Source: Microvirga brassicacearum
GTDB taxonomy: Bacteria; Pseudomonadota; Alphaproteobacteria; Rhizobiales; Beijerinckiaceae
Reading direction: 5' to 3'
DNA: 42,864 nt
NCBI RefSeq assembly: GCF_008757455.1
Contig: NZ_VCMV01000032.1
Span: forward strand, 1 to 42,864
Of this stretch, positions 15,089-23,371 are shown piece after piece. How positions within the stretch are numbered: the stretch's first letter is position 1; each line of letters starts with the position of its first letter. Made by a program: the position numbers and the translations under genes. Under the pieces are notes generated by a model. The model was not told where the DNA came from and did not search any database. It saw nothing but the letters and a program-made list of their open reading frames with translations.

Positions 15089-15553
15089 ATGATGCACGTC
15101 CGTTCGTATGTTGTCGCCGCCATGGCGGCCGCCGGTGTATTTGTGACCGCTCCTGCCTCCGCGCAGTCGAGCAATTGCCAGGATGCCCAGAAGTTTCTCG
15201 GCGAGCGCCAGAGCCTGATCGAGCAGATCAATAAACTCGGCGGCGGTGGCAAGAAGAAGACCATCGATCCGCGGGCCGCCTGCGGCGTCTTCACCAAGCT
15301 CGTGAACAATGGCGATGCCGGGGTGAAATGGATCACGGCCAACAAGGATTGGTGCCAAGTCCCCGACGTGTTCGCCAACAGCTTCACCGAAGATCACAAG
15401 CGCGCCGTCGACATGAAGGGCAAGGCCTGCGCGGCTGCCGCCAAGGTGGCCCAGATGGAGAAGCAGGCCAAGCAATCTCAGGAACGCGGCGGCGGTCTTC
15501 TCGGCGGCAATGGCCTGACCGGCTCCTACACCATGCCGAAAGGCGCTCTCTAA
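15089..15553 (+). CDS. Exported protein with four cysteines, function unknown
   Basis: The protein has 154 residues. A signal peptide (MMHVRSYVVAAMAAAGVFVTAPASAQ) with cleavage after ASA predicts export to the periplasm. The mature protein has four cysteines (SNCQD, AACGV, DWCQV, KACAA), which could make two disulfides. Its C-terminal third is Lys/Gln-rich then Gly-rich (ERGGGLLGGNGLTG). The ATG at 15089 or the next codon at 15092 is likely, with GAGGA nine bases upstream; a TTG two codons earlier is less likely. It precedes ubiA by 13 nt on the same strand and may be co-transcribed. No family recognised. Confidence 0.7.
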   Translation: MMHVRSYVVAAMAAAGVFVTAPASAQSSNCQDAQKFLGERQSLIEQINKLGGGGKKKTIDPRAACGVFTKLVNNGDAGVKWITANKDWCQVPDVFANSFTEDHKRAVDMKGKACAAAAKVAQMEKQAKQSQERGGGLLGGNGLTGSYTMPKGAL

Positions 15554-15566
15554 CCCAGGCTCTGCC

Positions 15567-16502
15567 ATGCGGCCCCCAGGCGCCTCCTCGCTTCCCGATG
15601 CCGTCCGGGGACACTGGGCGGATCGGCTCGCGCCGGCAGCCCTGAAGCCGTATCTGCGGCTCGCCCGCATCGAGCGGCCCATCGGCTGGTGGTTGCTTCT
15701 TTTGCCATGCTGGTGGTCGGCCGCATTGGCGGCCATCGCGGCAGGGCAACCCTGGCCCGACCCGCTTCATTGCGCGCTTTTCCTGATCGGCGCCGTCGCC
15801 ATGCGAGGCGCCGGCTGCACCTATAACGACATCGTCGATCGCGATCTCGATACCAAGGTCGAGCGCACCCGCCAGCGGCCGCTGCCCTCCGGGCAGGTCA
15901 GCATCAAAGGCGCGGTCGCGTTCCTGATCCTGCTGGCTTTGATAGGGCTCGCGGTCCTTCTTCAGTTCAACCTCTTCGCCATCGCCACGGGCCTGGCCTC
16001 CCTCGGCATCGTTGCCCTTTATCCGTTCATGAAGCGCTTCTTCTGGATGCCGCAGATCGTGCTCGGCCTGGCTTTCGCCTGGGGCGCGCTGATGGGGTGG
16101 GCTGCCGCCTTCGGCTCCTTGAGCGCACCCGCGTTCCTGCTCTACGGGGGCAGCATCGCCTGGGTGGTCGGCTACGACACGATCTACGCGCTCCAGGATA
16201 TCGAGGACGACGAGGTGGTGGGGATCAAATCCTCGGCGCGCTTCTTCGGCGAACAGGTGAGGCTCGGAGTTGCAGTCTGCTACGCCCTCACGGTGATCTT
16301 CCTGACCGCGGCATTCTATTTCGCCGGTGTCAGCTGGATGGGCTTTGCGGGCCTTGGCGTGTTCGCCCTGCATCTCGGCTGGCAGGTCGCCCGAATCGAC
16401 CGCGAGGACGGCGCCGGTGCGCTGCGGCTGTTCCGCTCCAATCGCGAGGCTGGATTATTGCTGTTCGCGGCCCTGGTTCTGGATAGCCTGCTGCGATTTT
16501 AA
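15567..16502 (+). CDS. ubiA: 4-hydroxybenzoate polyprenyltransferase
   Basis: An integral membrane enzyme that attaches the polyprenyl tail to 4-hydroxybenzoate in ubiquinone synthesis. The first aspartate-rich motif, NDIVDRDLD, is at 87-95 and the second, DIEDDEVVG, near 211-219; both bind the magnesium-diphosphate. Several hydrophobic helices fill the 311-residue sequence (for example WWLLLLPCWWSAALAAIAAG). The gene starts 13 nt after the exported-protein gene and ends 19 nt from the convergent DUF6101-like gene. Confidence 0.93.
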   Translation: MRPPGASSLPDAVRGHWADRLAPAALKPYLRLARIERPIGWWLLLLPCWWSAALAAIAAGQPWPDPLHCALFLIGAVAMRGAGCTYNDIVDRDLDTKVERTRQRPLPSGQVSIKGAVAFLILLALIGLAVLLQFNLFAIATGLASLGIVALYPFMKRFFWMPQIVLGLAFAWGALMGWAAAFGSLSAPAFLLYGGSIAWVVGYDTIYALQDIEDDEVVGIKSSARFFGEQVRLGVAVCYALTVIFLTAAFYFAGVSWMGFAGLGVFALHLGWQVARIDREDGAGALRLFRSNREAGLLLFAALVLDSLLRF

Positions 16503-16521
16503 ACCCGAACCGACCGGACGA

Positions 16522-16971
16522 TCACCCCTGCCCTTCGAGCGGATCGGCAGCACTCGTCTCGGGTGCTGCAACCTGCAGCCGGCCGGTCCGCCGGCACGCC
16601 AGAAAGCGCGGGCGACGCCCCGCGAGGGCAGCCTTTCGATAGCCGGGCTCGGCGGCGCCGACGCTGACATTGCCGATCTGCGCCACGAGCGCGAGCGTCG
16701 AGCCGTTGGCGAGCCGCATCATCAGGGGAAGCCCGGTTCTGGCGCCGAGCAGGCGCCATTCCGCCACCACGTCGCTTTCCGCATAAGGTCCGAGAGACAT
16801 CAACGCCCTGGTGCCGGATACCAGCACGAGGTGAAAACCTTCGCTTCGGGGATCGGCCTGGACGGCAACGCCGGTGGCTGCCCGGCCGTAGCGGCCGATC
16901 ATCGTGACGTGGCCGTGCCGTTCGCCAAGAATGCGGGCAAATCCGGTCGAGGATGCAGTCTTGGTCATCAT
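16522..16971 (-). CDS. DUF6101-like conserved protein
   Basis: The product has 149 residues from the ATG at 16971 (AAGGTG seven bases upstream); an in-frame start at 17052 would add 27 residues. The second half (VVAEWRLLGARTGLPLMM ... RRPRFLACRRTGR) resembles the C-terminal part of DUF6101 proteins of Hyphomicrobiales, which often sit beside ubiA. That assignment is from memory of the family and is moderate. There is no signal peptide or membrane helix. Function unknown. It converges on ubiA. Confidence 0.65.
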   Translation of the reverse strand: MMTKTASSTGFARILGERHGHVTMIGRYGRAATGVAVQADPRSEGFHLVLVSGTRALMSLGPYAESDVVAEWRLLGARTGLPLMMRLANGSTLALVAQIGNVSVGAAEPGYRKAALAGRRPRFLACRRTGRLQVAAPETSAADPLEGQG

Positions 16972-17197
16972 GGGCACCTTGTCGGAAAAGGACGGTCGCG
17001 CAGCGAAACCACCCTTTGATCTGACCAAAATGTCGCACGTAACCCTGCGCAAGCCCTTAAAGGCTTGGGTTAAGGAAATCTTGCGGGCGGGTTATCTCGC
17101 CGGATGCTCAACAGAACCTTAGTCCGGCAAGCCGAAATCGTTCCCTGCTTCGATCGCGTTGTGGTAATCGCCGCGGGACACCCCATTTCCGGCTGAC

Positions 17198-17995
17198 ATG
17201 CTCGCTTTCCAACCAGATCTCGATCCCGGCCTCATTCATGCTGTCCGCGACGCCGCACGTCGGGCTGGCGATATGGCCAAGCCCTATTTTCGGGCCGGCA
17301 GGGAAACAGCGGCGCGGGTCTGGTTCAAGGAAGGCAGTTCGCCCGTCACCGAGGCGGATATCGCAGTCGACACTTTTCTGAAGGAACACCTGTCGGCGCT
17401 CCTACCCGACGCCGCCTGGCTGTCCGAGGAAACCGCCGACGACCCGGTGCGGCTCGAAAGCCGGCGGGTGTGGATCGTCGATCCCATCGACGGCACGAGG
17501 GCCTTCGCCGCCGGCCATCCTGATTGGTCGGTCTCCATCGGACTGGTGCAGGATGGGCGGCCGGTTCTGGGAATCGTCCACGCTCCCATCCACAATCGCC
17601 TCTACGAGGCGACGCCTGGAGGCGGCGCGTTCTGCAATGGCGAAATGCTGTCGATCACCGGCAACGACGAGCCGTTTCGGGTCGCCGGTCCGCGCCCGTT
17701 GATTGAGCGATTCGAGCGCCGGCACGGACCGGCCATTCACCTGCCGAAAGTCCCATCGCTGGCTTTGCGTCTGGTGCGGGTCGCCGACGGGTCGATCGAC
17801 CTCGGTCTGGTATCGGCGAAGTCCGCCGATTGGGATATCGCCGCCGCCGACCTGATCCTGCGCGAAGCCGGGGGCGTACTGACCGATCTCGCCGGAGAGC
17901 CCGTCGCCTACAACCAACCGCATCCGAAGCATGGCGAAATGGTTGCCGCTGGGGCATGGTTGCATCCGCGCGTTATTGAGGCCATGAGAGCTTGA
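17198..17995 (+). CDS. cysQ: 3'(2'),5'-bisphosphate nucleotidase / inositol monophosphatase family
   Basis: This 265-residue enzyme carries the Li-sensitive phosphatase motifs: EE in SEETADD, VDPIDGTRAFAAG (metal-binding and catalytic core) and SADWDIAAADLILREAGG. The CysQ branch removes the 3'-phosphate of PAP, a by-product of sulfate assimilation; an inositol-phosphatase role cannot be excluded from sequence. The ATG at 17198 has no strong ribosome binding site. It is followed after 59 nt by the DUF4170 gene and may begin the operon leading to waaA and lpxK. The N-terminal region is divergent from the DUF6101-like gene. Confidence 0.87.
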   Translation: MLAFQPDLDPGLIHAVRDAARRAGDMAKPYFRAGRETAARVWFKEGSSPVTEADIAVDTFLKEHLSALLPDAAWLSEETADDPVRLESRRVWIVDPIDGTRAFAAGHPDWSVSIGLVQDGRPVLGIVHAPIHNRLYEATPGGGAFCNGEMLSITGNDEPFRVAGPRPLIERFERRHGPAIHLPKVPSLALRLVRVADGSIDLGLVSAKSADWDIAAADLILREAGGVLTDLAGEPVAYNQPHPKHGEMVAAGAWLHPRVIEAMRA

Positions 17996-18054
17996 ATTTC
18001 TGGTCCCTCGATGACCGCGATCCATTTGCAACATTTCTCATAGAGACTGACACC

Positions 18055-18285
18055 ATGACCGATACGCCCGGCAAACCGCTTCTCCACCTCGTTTTCGGTG
18101 GGGAACTGGAAGACCTCAATTCGTACGATTTCAAGGATTTGTCCAAGCTCGATATCGTCGGAATTTTCCCCAACTACGCCACCGCTCATGCGGCCTGGAA
18201 GGCCAAATCGCAGGCCACGGTCGACAACGCACAGATGCGGTATTTTGTCGTCCACCTGCACCGCCTGCTCGACCCGCAAGCCTGA
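18055..18285 (+). CDS. DUF4170 protein
   Basis: A 76-residue cytoplasmic protein starting at the ATG at 18055; a longer frame reaches back to 17992 but would overlap the end of cysQ. The sequence HLVFGGELEDLNSYDFKDL and the ending FVVHLHRLLDP are typical of DUF4170, a small alphaproteobacterial family nearly always found just before the DUF374 acyltransferase and waaA. Function unknown; the context suggests a part in lipopolysaccharide synthesis. The next gene starts 14 nt downstream. Confidence 0.82.
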   Translation: MTDTPGKPLLHLVFGGELEDLNSYDFKDLSKLDIVGIFPNYATAHAAWKAKSQATVDNAQMRYFVVHLHRLLDPQA

Positions 18286-18299
18286 GCGCAACCGCCGCG

Positions 18300-19052
18300 A
18301 TGGGTCTCCTCAAGCGCATCACACGCTCGCGAACCGTCCAGGAAGCTCTCGGCTTCCTGGTCGCGCGCTATTTGACGTTCGTGCAGCGCACGAACCGATT
18401 CGTGATGGAGCCTTCGGACGCCTATGACCGCATCGGTCCGCAGATGCCCGTGATCGCCGCGATGTGGCACGGGCAGCATTTCATGATCCATTTTGCCAAG
18501 CGGGCGGAGGACAAGGCCGCGAGCCTGGTGTCGCGCTCCGGCGATGGCGAGTTCAACGCCATCGCGTTGCGGCATCTCGGCATCCGCGCGATCCGTGGTT
18601 CCGGTGCGCGAGGCCGCGACATTCGCAAGAAGGGCGGCGCAGCCGCGCTCCGCGGCATGCTGCGAGCGCTCGCCGACGGCGAGATGGTGGTAATGACGGC
18701 GGATATTCCGAAGATCGCGCGCACCTGCGGCGCGGGCATCATCACGCTGGCGCAAATGTCCGGCCGGCCGATCGTTCCCGTGGCGGTGGTGACCAGCCGC
18801 CGCATCGACTTCAAGAGTTGGGACCGTGCCAGCCTCGGCCTGCCTTTCGGGCGGGGCGCCATCGTGATCGGCGAGCCTGTCCATGTGGCGCGCGACGCGG
18901 ATGCGAATGCGCTCGAGACCCTGCGCCAGCGCGTTGAAGTCGCCCTCGACGTGGTGCACGAGCGCGCCTATGCGATCGTCGGCACAGAGGATCCGGGCGC
19001 CCGCAAAAAGCCGGCGCCGCAGGCCAATCTTGCCAGAAGCTCGCGCCCATGA
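18300..19052 (+). CDS. DUF374 lysophospholipid acyltransferase-family protein
   Basis: The 250-residue protein has the acyltransferase-like MWHGQHFMI segment near residue 57 (replacing the usual HxxxxD) and a central SRSGDGEFNAIALRHLGIRAIRGSG typical of DUF374. It also has a late GRPIVPVAV strand. Such proteins are predicted membrane-associated acyltransferases of the lipid A region; the precise acyl acceptor is not known from sequence. Its stop overlaps the waaA start by four bases (ATGA), indicating translational coupling. Confidence 0.85.
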   Translation: MGLLKRITRSRTVQEALGFLVARYLTFVQRTNRFVMEPSDAYDRIGPQMPVIAAMWHGQHFMIHFAKRAEDKAASLVSRSGDGEFNAIALRHLGIRAIRGSGARGRDIRKKGGAAALRGMLRALADGEMVVMTADIPKIARTCGAGIITLAQMSGRPIVPVAVVTSRRIDFKSWDRASLGLPFGRGAIVIGEPVHVARDADANALETLRQRVEVALDVVHERAYAIVGTEDPGARKKPAPQANLARSSRP

Positions 19053-20338
19053 AGCTCCCTTTCCTGATCAGGTCCTACCGGACCGCAACCGCGGTTCTCG
19101 AGCCGGCCGTGCTTGGCCTCCTGTATTGGCGCCAGCGTCAGGGCCGCGAGGATCGGACGCGCCTCGGTGAAAGACAGGGCCATCCCAGCCGCGCGCGGCC
19201 AGAGGGGCATCTGGTCTGGGTCCATGGTGCGAGCATCGGCGAAACGCTGTCTTTGCTGCCAGTGGTCGAGCGGCTGACGCAGCGGGGCCTTGCTGTTCTC
19301 GTCACGTCGGGCACGCGGACCTCCGCCGGACTTATCGCGCGCCGCCTGCCACCCGGCGCCATGCATCAATTCGTCCCCCTCGACGTGCCGCGCTATGTGC
19401 GCCGCTTCCTCGATCATTGGCATCCCGATCTTACGCTAGTCGCCGAGTCCGAGATCTGGCCGAACACCATCGTGGCCCTCGATCAGCGTCACATTCCGCT
19501 CGTGCTGGTGAACGCGCGCATGTCCGACCGTTCGTTCCAGCGCTGGCTGAAACTACCACGTATCATCGGCGCTCTTCTGGACCGTTTCGCGATCTGCCTC
19601 GCGCAGACTCACGATGACGCGGAGCGGCTTGCGATGCTTGGTGCCCCGCGCGTCCTCGTGACCGGAAATCTCAAATTCGATTCCCCGCCGCCCCCGGCCG
19701 ATCCGCGCGTCGTAGCCCATCTCTCGGGCCTGATTGCCGGGCGGCCGGTGTGGTTTGCCGCCAGCACTCATCCGGGCGAAGAAAGCGCGATTCTTGCAGT
19801 CCACCGTGCGCTTCTGCAGCGCCACCCGCATCTGCTGACCATCATCGCGCCGCGCCACCCTCATCGCGGTCAGGAGATTGCGGACATCGCGGAACGAAGC
19901 GGCTTGCGCGCGAGCCGTCGCTCGGAGGGCATCCATCCCGACCGCGCAACCGACGTTTATATCGCCGATACCATCGGCGAGATGGGGCTGTTCTATCGCC
20001 TCTCGCCCATCGTCATCATGGGCGGATCGCTGGTGGCGCATGGAGGCCAGAACCCGATCGAGCCGGCAAAGCTCGGCGCCGCGATTCTTCACGGACCGCA
20101 TATTCATAATTTCGAAGGCATCTATGCGAGCATCGGCGCCGCGCGCGGCGCCCTGATGGTCAAGGACAGCGCCTCTCTCGCGCGCGCCGTGAGCGGGCTT
20201 TTGAGCAACACGGCGCTGACCCGCGACATGGCGCGCGCCGCATCCGATGCGGTGCAGGCGCTCGGGGGCGCGGTCGATCGCACCATGCAGTCGATCGAAC
20301 CGTTCATCGTTCAGGCGAAGCTCGGAGCCCGGCGCTGA
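19049..20338 (+). CDS. waaA: 3-deoxy-D-manno-octulosonic acid (Kdo) transferase
   Basis: A GT30 glycosyltransferase at the inner face of the inner membrane that transfers Kdo from CMP-Kdo to the lipid A precursor. The N-terminal half has WVHGASIGE (with the catalytic Glu) and VAESEIWPN. The C-terminal half has the nucleotide-binding GGSLVAHGGQNPIEPAKLG and ILHGPHIHNF. Length 429 is normal. It overlaps the acyltransferase gene upstream by 4 nt and lpxK downstream by one base, so the three form one operon. Confidence 0.94.
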   Translation: MKLPFLIRSYRTATAVLEPAVLGLLYWRQRQGREDRTRLGERQGHPSRARPEGHLVWVHGASIGETLSLLPVVERLTQRGLAVLVTSGTRTSAGLIARRLPPGAMHQFVPLDVPRYVRRFLDHWHPDLTLVAESEIWPNTIVALDQRHIPLVLVNARMSDRSFQRWLKLPRIIGALLDRFAICLAQTHDDAERLAMLGAPRVLVTGNLKFDSPPPPADPRVVAHLSGLIAGRPVWFAASTHPGEESAILAVHRALLQRHPHLLTIIAPRHPHRGQEIADIAERSGLRASRRSEGIHPDRATDVYIADTIGEMGLFYRLSPIVIMGGSLVAHGGQNPIEPAKLGAAILHGPHIHNFEGIYASIGAARGALMVKDSASLARAVSGLLSNTALTRDMARAASDAVQALGGAVDRTMQSIEPFIVQAKLGARR

Positions 20339-21357
20339 TGCGCGCGCCGGATTTCTGGTGGCGCGCAAAACCTTCGTTGCTGAGCGCGTTGCTGTTGCCG
20401 ACCAGCCTCGTCTACGGGGCCATCGCGGCGGGCCGCATGCGCCGATGCGGCGAAATCGCCGCTCTCCCCGTCATCTGCATCGGAAACTTCACGGCGGGGG
20501 GCGCCGGCAAGACGCCAACCGCGATCGCCGTGGCGGAGATCCTCGCCGCCTCCGGTGAACTCCCGGCCTTCCTGTCGCGCGGTTATGGCGGACGTGAGGC
20601 CGGCCCGCTGCAGGTCGAGCCACGCCACACCTCACAGGATGTGGGCGACGAACCTCGTCTTCTCGCCCGCATCGGCACCACCATTGTGTCGCGCGACCGC
20701 CCGGCCGGCGCATGCCTGGCAGTGGAGAGCGGCGCGACGGCAATCGTCATGGATGACGGCTTGCAGAACCCGTCGCTCGTCAAGGATTGCACGATCGCGG
20801 TGATCGATGGAGCGGCCGGGATCGGCAATGGTCTCGCCATTCCCTCAGGTCCCTTGCGCGCGCCGATGGGAGCACAATGGCCGGCCGTCGACGCGGTCCT
20901 CATCATTGGCGAGGGCACAGCAGGGGAAAGCATCACCCTTGATGCGAAACGCCACGGCAAACGTGTGTTTGCCGGACGGCTCGTCCCCGACGAGGCATGT
21001 CTCGTCTCCTTGAGAGACACGCGCGTGTTGGCGTTTGCGGGGATCGGGCGGCCCGAGAAGTTTTTCGAGACCTTGCGCACATCCGGCATCGTCGTGGAGG
21101 AGACGCGCAGCTTTGCGGATCATCACGCCTACACCGCAGCCGAGATCACCACGCTCATGCAGCTCGCAGAAAGCCGCGGCCTGACGCCGGTCACAACCGA
21201 AAAGGACATGGCGCGCCTCTCCGGCGCCGCCGGCCTGCCGACATGGCCCGCGCTGTCGGCCCTGCCCGTCAGGCTCCGGATCGACGAGGAGGCGGCGTTC
21301 CGCAATCTCCTGCTCCGGCGCATCGCCGAGCGACGGACGCGCAGCGCATCAACGTGA
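20338..21357 (+). CDS. lpxK: Tetraacyldisaccharide 4'-kinase
   Basis: Phosphorylates the 4' position of the lipid A disaccharide with ATP at the inner membrane. The N terminus has a hydrophobic helix (LLSALLLPTSLVYGAIAAG). The Walker A is GGAGKT near residues 54-59, preceded by VICIGNFTAG, and FLSRGYGG and MDDGLQNPSL follow. The length of 339 residues is typical. It begins on the last base of waaA. Its last nine bases overlap the end of the convergent DUF2093 gene. Confidence 0.94.
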   Translation: MRAPDFWWRAKPSLLSALLLPTSLVYGAIAAGRMRRCGEIAALPVICIGNFTAGGAGKTPTAIAVAEILAASGELPAFLSRGYGGREAGPLQVEPRHTSQDVGDEPRLLARIGTTIVSRDRPAGACLAVESGATAIVMDDGLQNPSLVKDCTIAVIDGAAGIGNGLAIPSGPLRAPMGAQWPAVDAVLIIGEGTAGESITLDAKRHGKRVFAGRLVPDEACLVSLRDTRVLAFAGIGRPEKFFETLRTSGIVVEETRSFADHHAYTAAEITTLMQLAESRGLTPVTTEKDMARLSGAAGLPTWPALSALPVRLRIDEEAAFRNLLLRRIAERRTRSAST

Positions 21358-21567
21358 TGGGTTGGATTTCTCCATGACCCGGGCCAGAACGGCTTCCGGC
21401 GACGAATAAGCCTCCTGGCGCTCGACACTCCAGTATTTCAGCTCGTCGAGCGGGATGGGCTTGCCGGTGACGGCGCAGAGCACGAAAGTCCCGGGCTTCA
21501 GCACACGAAGATCGGCGTCGAGATATTGGACGACGGCCTCGCCGGTGCTGCGTTCGAATTTATTCAT
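21349..21567 (-). CDS. DUF2093 protein
   Basis: A 72-residue soluble protein. The core ADLRVLKPGTFVLCAVTG and PIPLDELKYWSVERQEAY are the DUF2093 signature, a small family common in Hyphomicrobiales, often next to xseA and lpxK. The ATG at 21567 was chosen; an upstream in-frame TTG at 21588 is possible and neither has a clear ribosome binding site. It lies 92 nt after xseA on the same strand. Function unknown. The 3' end overlaps the lpxK 3' end. Confidence 0.82.
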   Translation of the reverse strand: MNKFERSTGEAVVQYLDADLRVLKPGTFVLCAVTGKPIPLDELKYWSVERQEAYSSPEAVLARVMEKSNPSR

Positions 21568-21659
21568 GATATCGATGGTGTCTTGCAAAAGAGAATGTTC
21601 GGCTCGGAACCGGCCTCTCCCTCAGATGGGAGCGACCGCTTCATGTTTCCAATGCGGGG

Positions 21660-23231
21660 TCAGAACAAGGCCCCTTGCTCCGTCGGCGATGCCCGGGACT
21701 TTCCCGCCGCTTTTGGCTTCCCATTCCGGCCGCCAGTCGCGTCGGCCGTGCCGTCCACGAACTCGAGCACGAGCGGCTGTCCGTCCGAAACCGCGAGCGC
21801 CGAGCGCAGCATACGCCCCTCCCCATCCCGCACCAGCGCGAAACCGCGCGCCAGGACGGATTTGTAGTTGAGGCTGTCGAAGAGCTGCGCCGACGCCATG
21901 GAGCGCGCGCGTTTTCGCGCCACCTGCGCGTCAAAGGCCGGGCCGAGCCGTTCCGCCAGCCGGAGGACGATTTCCCGCTGCTGGCCGATGCGGGTGATTT
22001 CGGCCCGCAGCAGAAGCGCCCGCGCAGCGTTCAGACGGTTGCCGAGTTCGCCGAGCTTCACGGCGCGGCTTTCGAAGACCCGGCCGATCGCGCCGTGCGG
22101 CCTTTGCCCCACGCCGTCGAGACGCGCCCGCATGGTTGCGACGCGCGCCGCCGGCGAGACGCGAGCGAGCGCGCGCGAGGTCTCGTTCAGTCGGTTCTCA
22201 TGATCGCGCGCATTGCGCCAAAGCGCCGGACCGAGCTTCGCCGAGGCCAGATCGAGCTTCTGCCGTTTTGACGCGAACAACGCGTCCGGAGTGGGCAGCG
22301 CACGCGCCACCGACCGCAGGTCCGCTTTCCGGCGATCGAGCATCCGCAGGACGGATTCCATGTGGCGCCGCGCCAGATCATGGACGCCCGCCAGGAGTTC
22401 CATGCGAACCGGCACCACCATTTCGGCCGCCCCGGTCGGGGTCGGGGCGCGCATGTCGGCGGCATGATCGATCAGTGTCCAGTCGGTCTCGTGGCCGACC
22501 GCGGCGACGAGGGGAATGTCGCTCTCGGCGGCCGCCCGGACCACGATTTCCTCGTTGAAGCCCCAGAGATCCTCGATGGATCCGCCGCCGCGCGCGACGA
22601 TCAACACGTCGGGGCGCGGAATCGTGCCGCCGGGCGCCATGGCGTTGAAGCCCCGGATGGCCGCCGCGACCTCGGCCGCACTCGTCTCGCCCTGCACGCG
22701 CACCGGCCAGACAAGGACGCGGCGCGGGAAACGGTCCTCGAGCCGATGGAGGATATCCCGGATGACCGAGCCGGTCGGGGACGTGATGACGCCGATGACC
22801 TTGGGCAGATAAGGCAGTGGACGCTTGCGCGCCGTTTCGAAGAGGCCTTCGGCGGTCAGCTTGCGGCGCCGCTCCTCGAGCAGCGCCATGAGGGCACCGA
22901 CGCCCGCAGGTTCCAGCGATTCGACCACGATCTGGTAGGTCGACTTGCCCGGAAAGGTCGTGACCCGCCCGGTGGCGATGACCTCGAGCCCCTCCTCCGG
23001 CTTGATCCGCAGGCGCGAATAGGTGCCCTTCCAGATCACCGCATCGAGGCGGGCGTTCTGGTCCTTGAGGCAGAAATAAGCGTGTCCCGAGGAGTGCTGG
23101 CCCCGAAATCCGGAGATCTCGCCGCGCACCCGGACGTGCCCGAAAGAATCTTCAATCGTGCGCTTGAGGGCGCCCGCGAGGTCGGAAACGGACCATTCGG
23201 GAGCGTTGGACGGAGTGGTGTCGGCGATCAT
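21660..23231 (-). CDS. xseA: Exodeoxyribonuclease VII large subunit
   Basis: Catalytic subunit of the cytoplasmic single-strand exonuclease VII. It has an N-terminal OB-fold (about 10-110; GEISGFRGQHSSGHAYFCLK). The catalytic domain has VITSPTGSVIRD, ARGGGSIEDLWGFNEE and AVGHETDWTLIDHAADMRAPTPTGAAE, followed by a long coiled-coil region. The C-terminal part ends in the family's YKSVLARGFALVRD motif plus a Lys/Gly-rich tail. Length 523 is slightly above E. coli XseA. No good Shine-Dalgarno precedes the ATG at 23231. The small subunit gene xseB is not in the window. Confidence 0.94.
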   Translation of the reverse strand: MIADTTPSNAPEWSVSDLAGALKRTIEDSFGHVRVRGEISGFRGQHSSGHAYFCLKDQNARLDAVIWKGTYSRLRIKPEEGLEVIATGRVTTFPGKSTYQIVVESLEPAGVGALMALLEERRRKLTAEGLFETARKRPLPYLPKVIGVITSPTGSVIRDILHRLEDRFPRRVLVWPVRVQGETSAAEVAAAIRGFNAMAPGGTIPRPDVLIVARGGGSIEDLWGFNEEIVVRAAAESDIPLVAAVGHETDWTLIDHAADMRAPTPTGAAEMVVPVRMELLAGVHDLARRHMESVLRMLDRRKADLRSVARALPTPDALFASKRQKLDLASAKLGPALWRNARDHENRLNETSRALARVSPAARVATMRARLDGVGQRPHGAIGRVFESRAVKLGELGNRLNAARALLLRAEITRIGQQREIVLRLAERLGPAFDAQVARKRARSMASAQLFDSLNYKSVLARGFALVRDGEGRMLRSALAVSDGQPLVLEFVDGTADATGGRNGKPKAAGKSRASPTEQGALF

Positions 23232-23318
23232 GGGGGGAACGTAACGGGTCGGGGGTGATCTGCAAAGGCTTCCGCCTATGGCGGTCCCCTTGTCAGAACG
23301 GCTATCCGCATGCGGCGC

Positions 23319-23347
23319 TTGAAAACGCTACGTTATGACATTATCAT
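23319..23347 (+). promoter_or_regulatory. Predicted sigma-70 promoter for the RTX gene
   Basis: TTGAAA (23319-23324) and TATCAT (23342-23347) are spaced by 17 nt. The start site would be near 23354, giving a short leader containing GAGGA before the ATG at 23372. Confidence 0.65.
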
Positions 23348-23371
23348 CTGCGCTTTGCTGCGAGGATTGTT

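Noticed and set aside
14849..15736. Upstream extension of rsmE
   Set aside because: It would cross the divergent promoter and run antisense through the exported-protein gene and the start of ubiA; RsmE proteins begin at the ATG at 14848.
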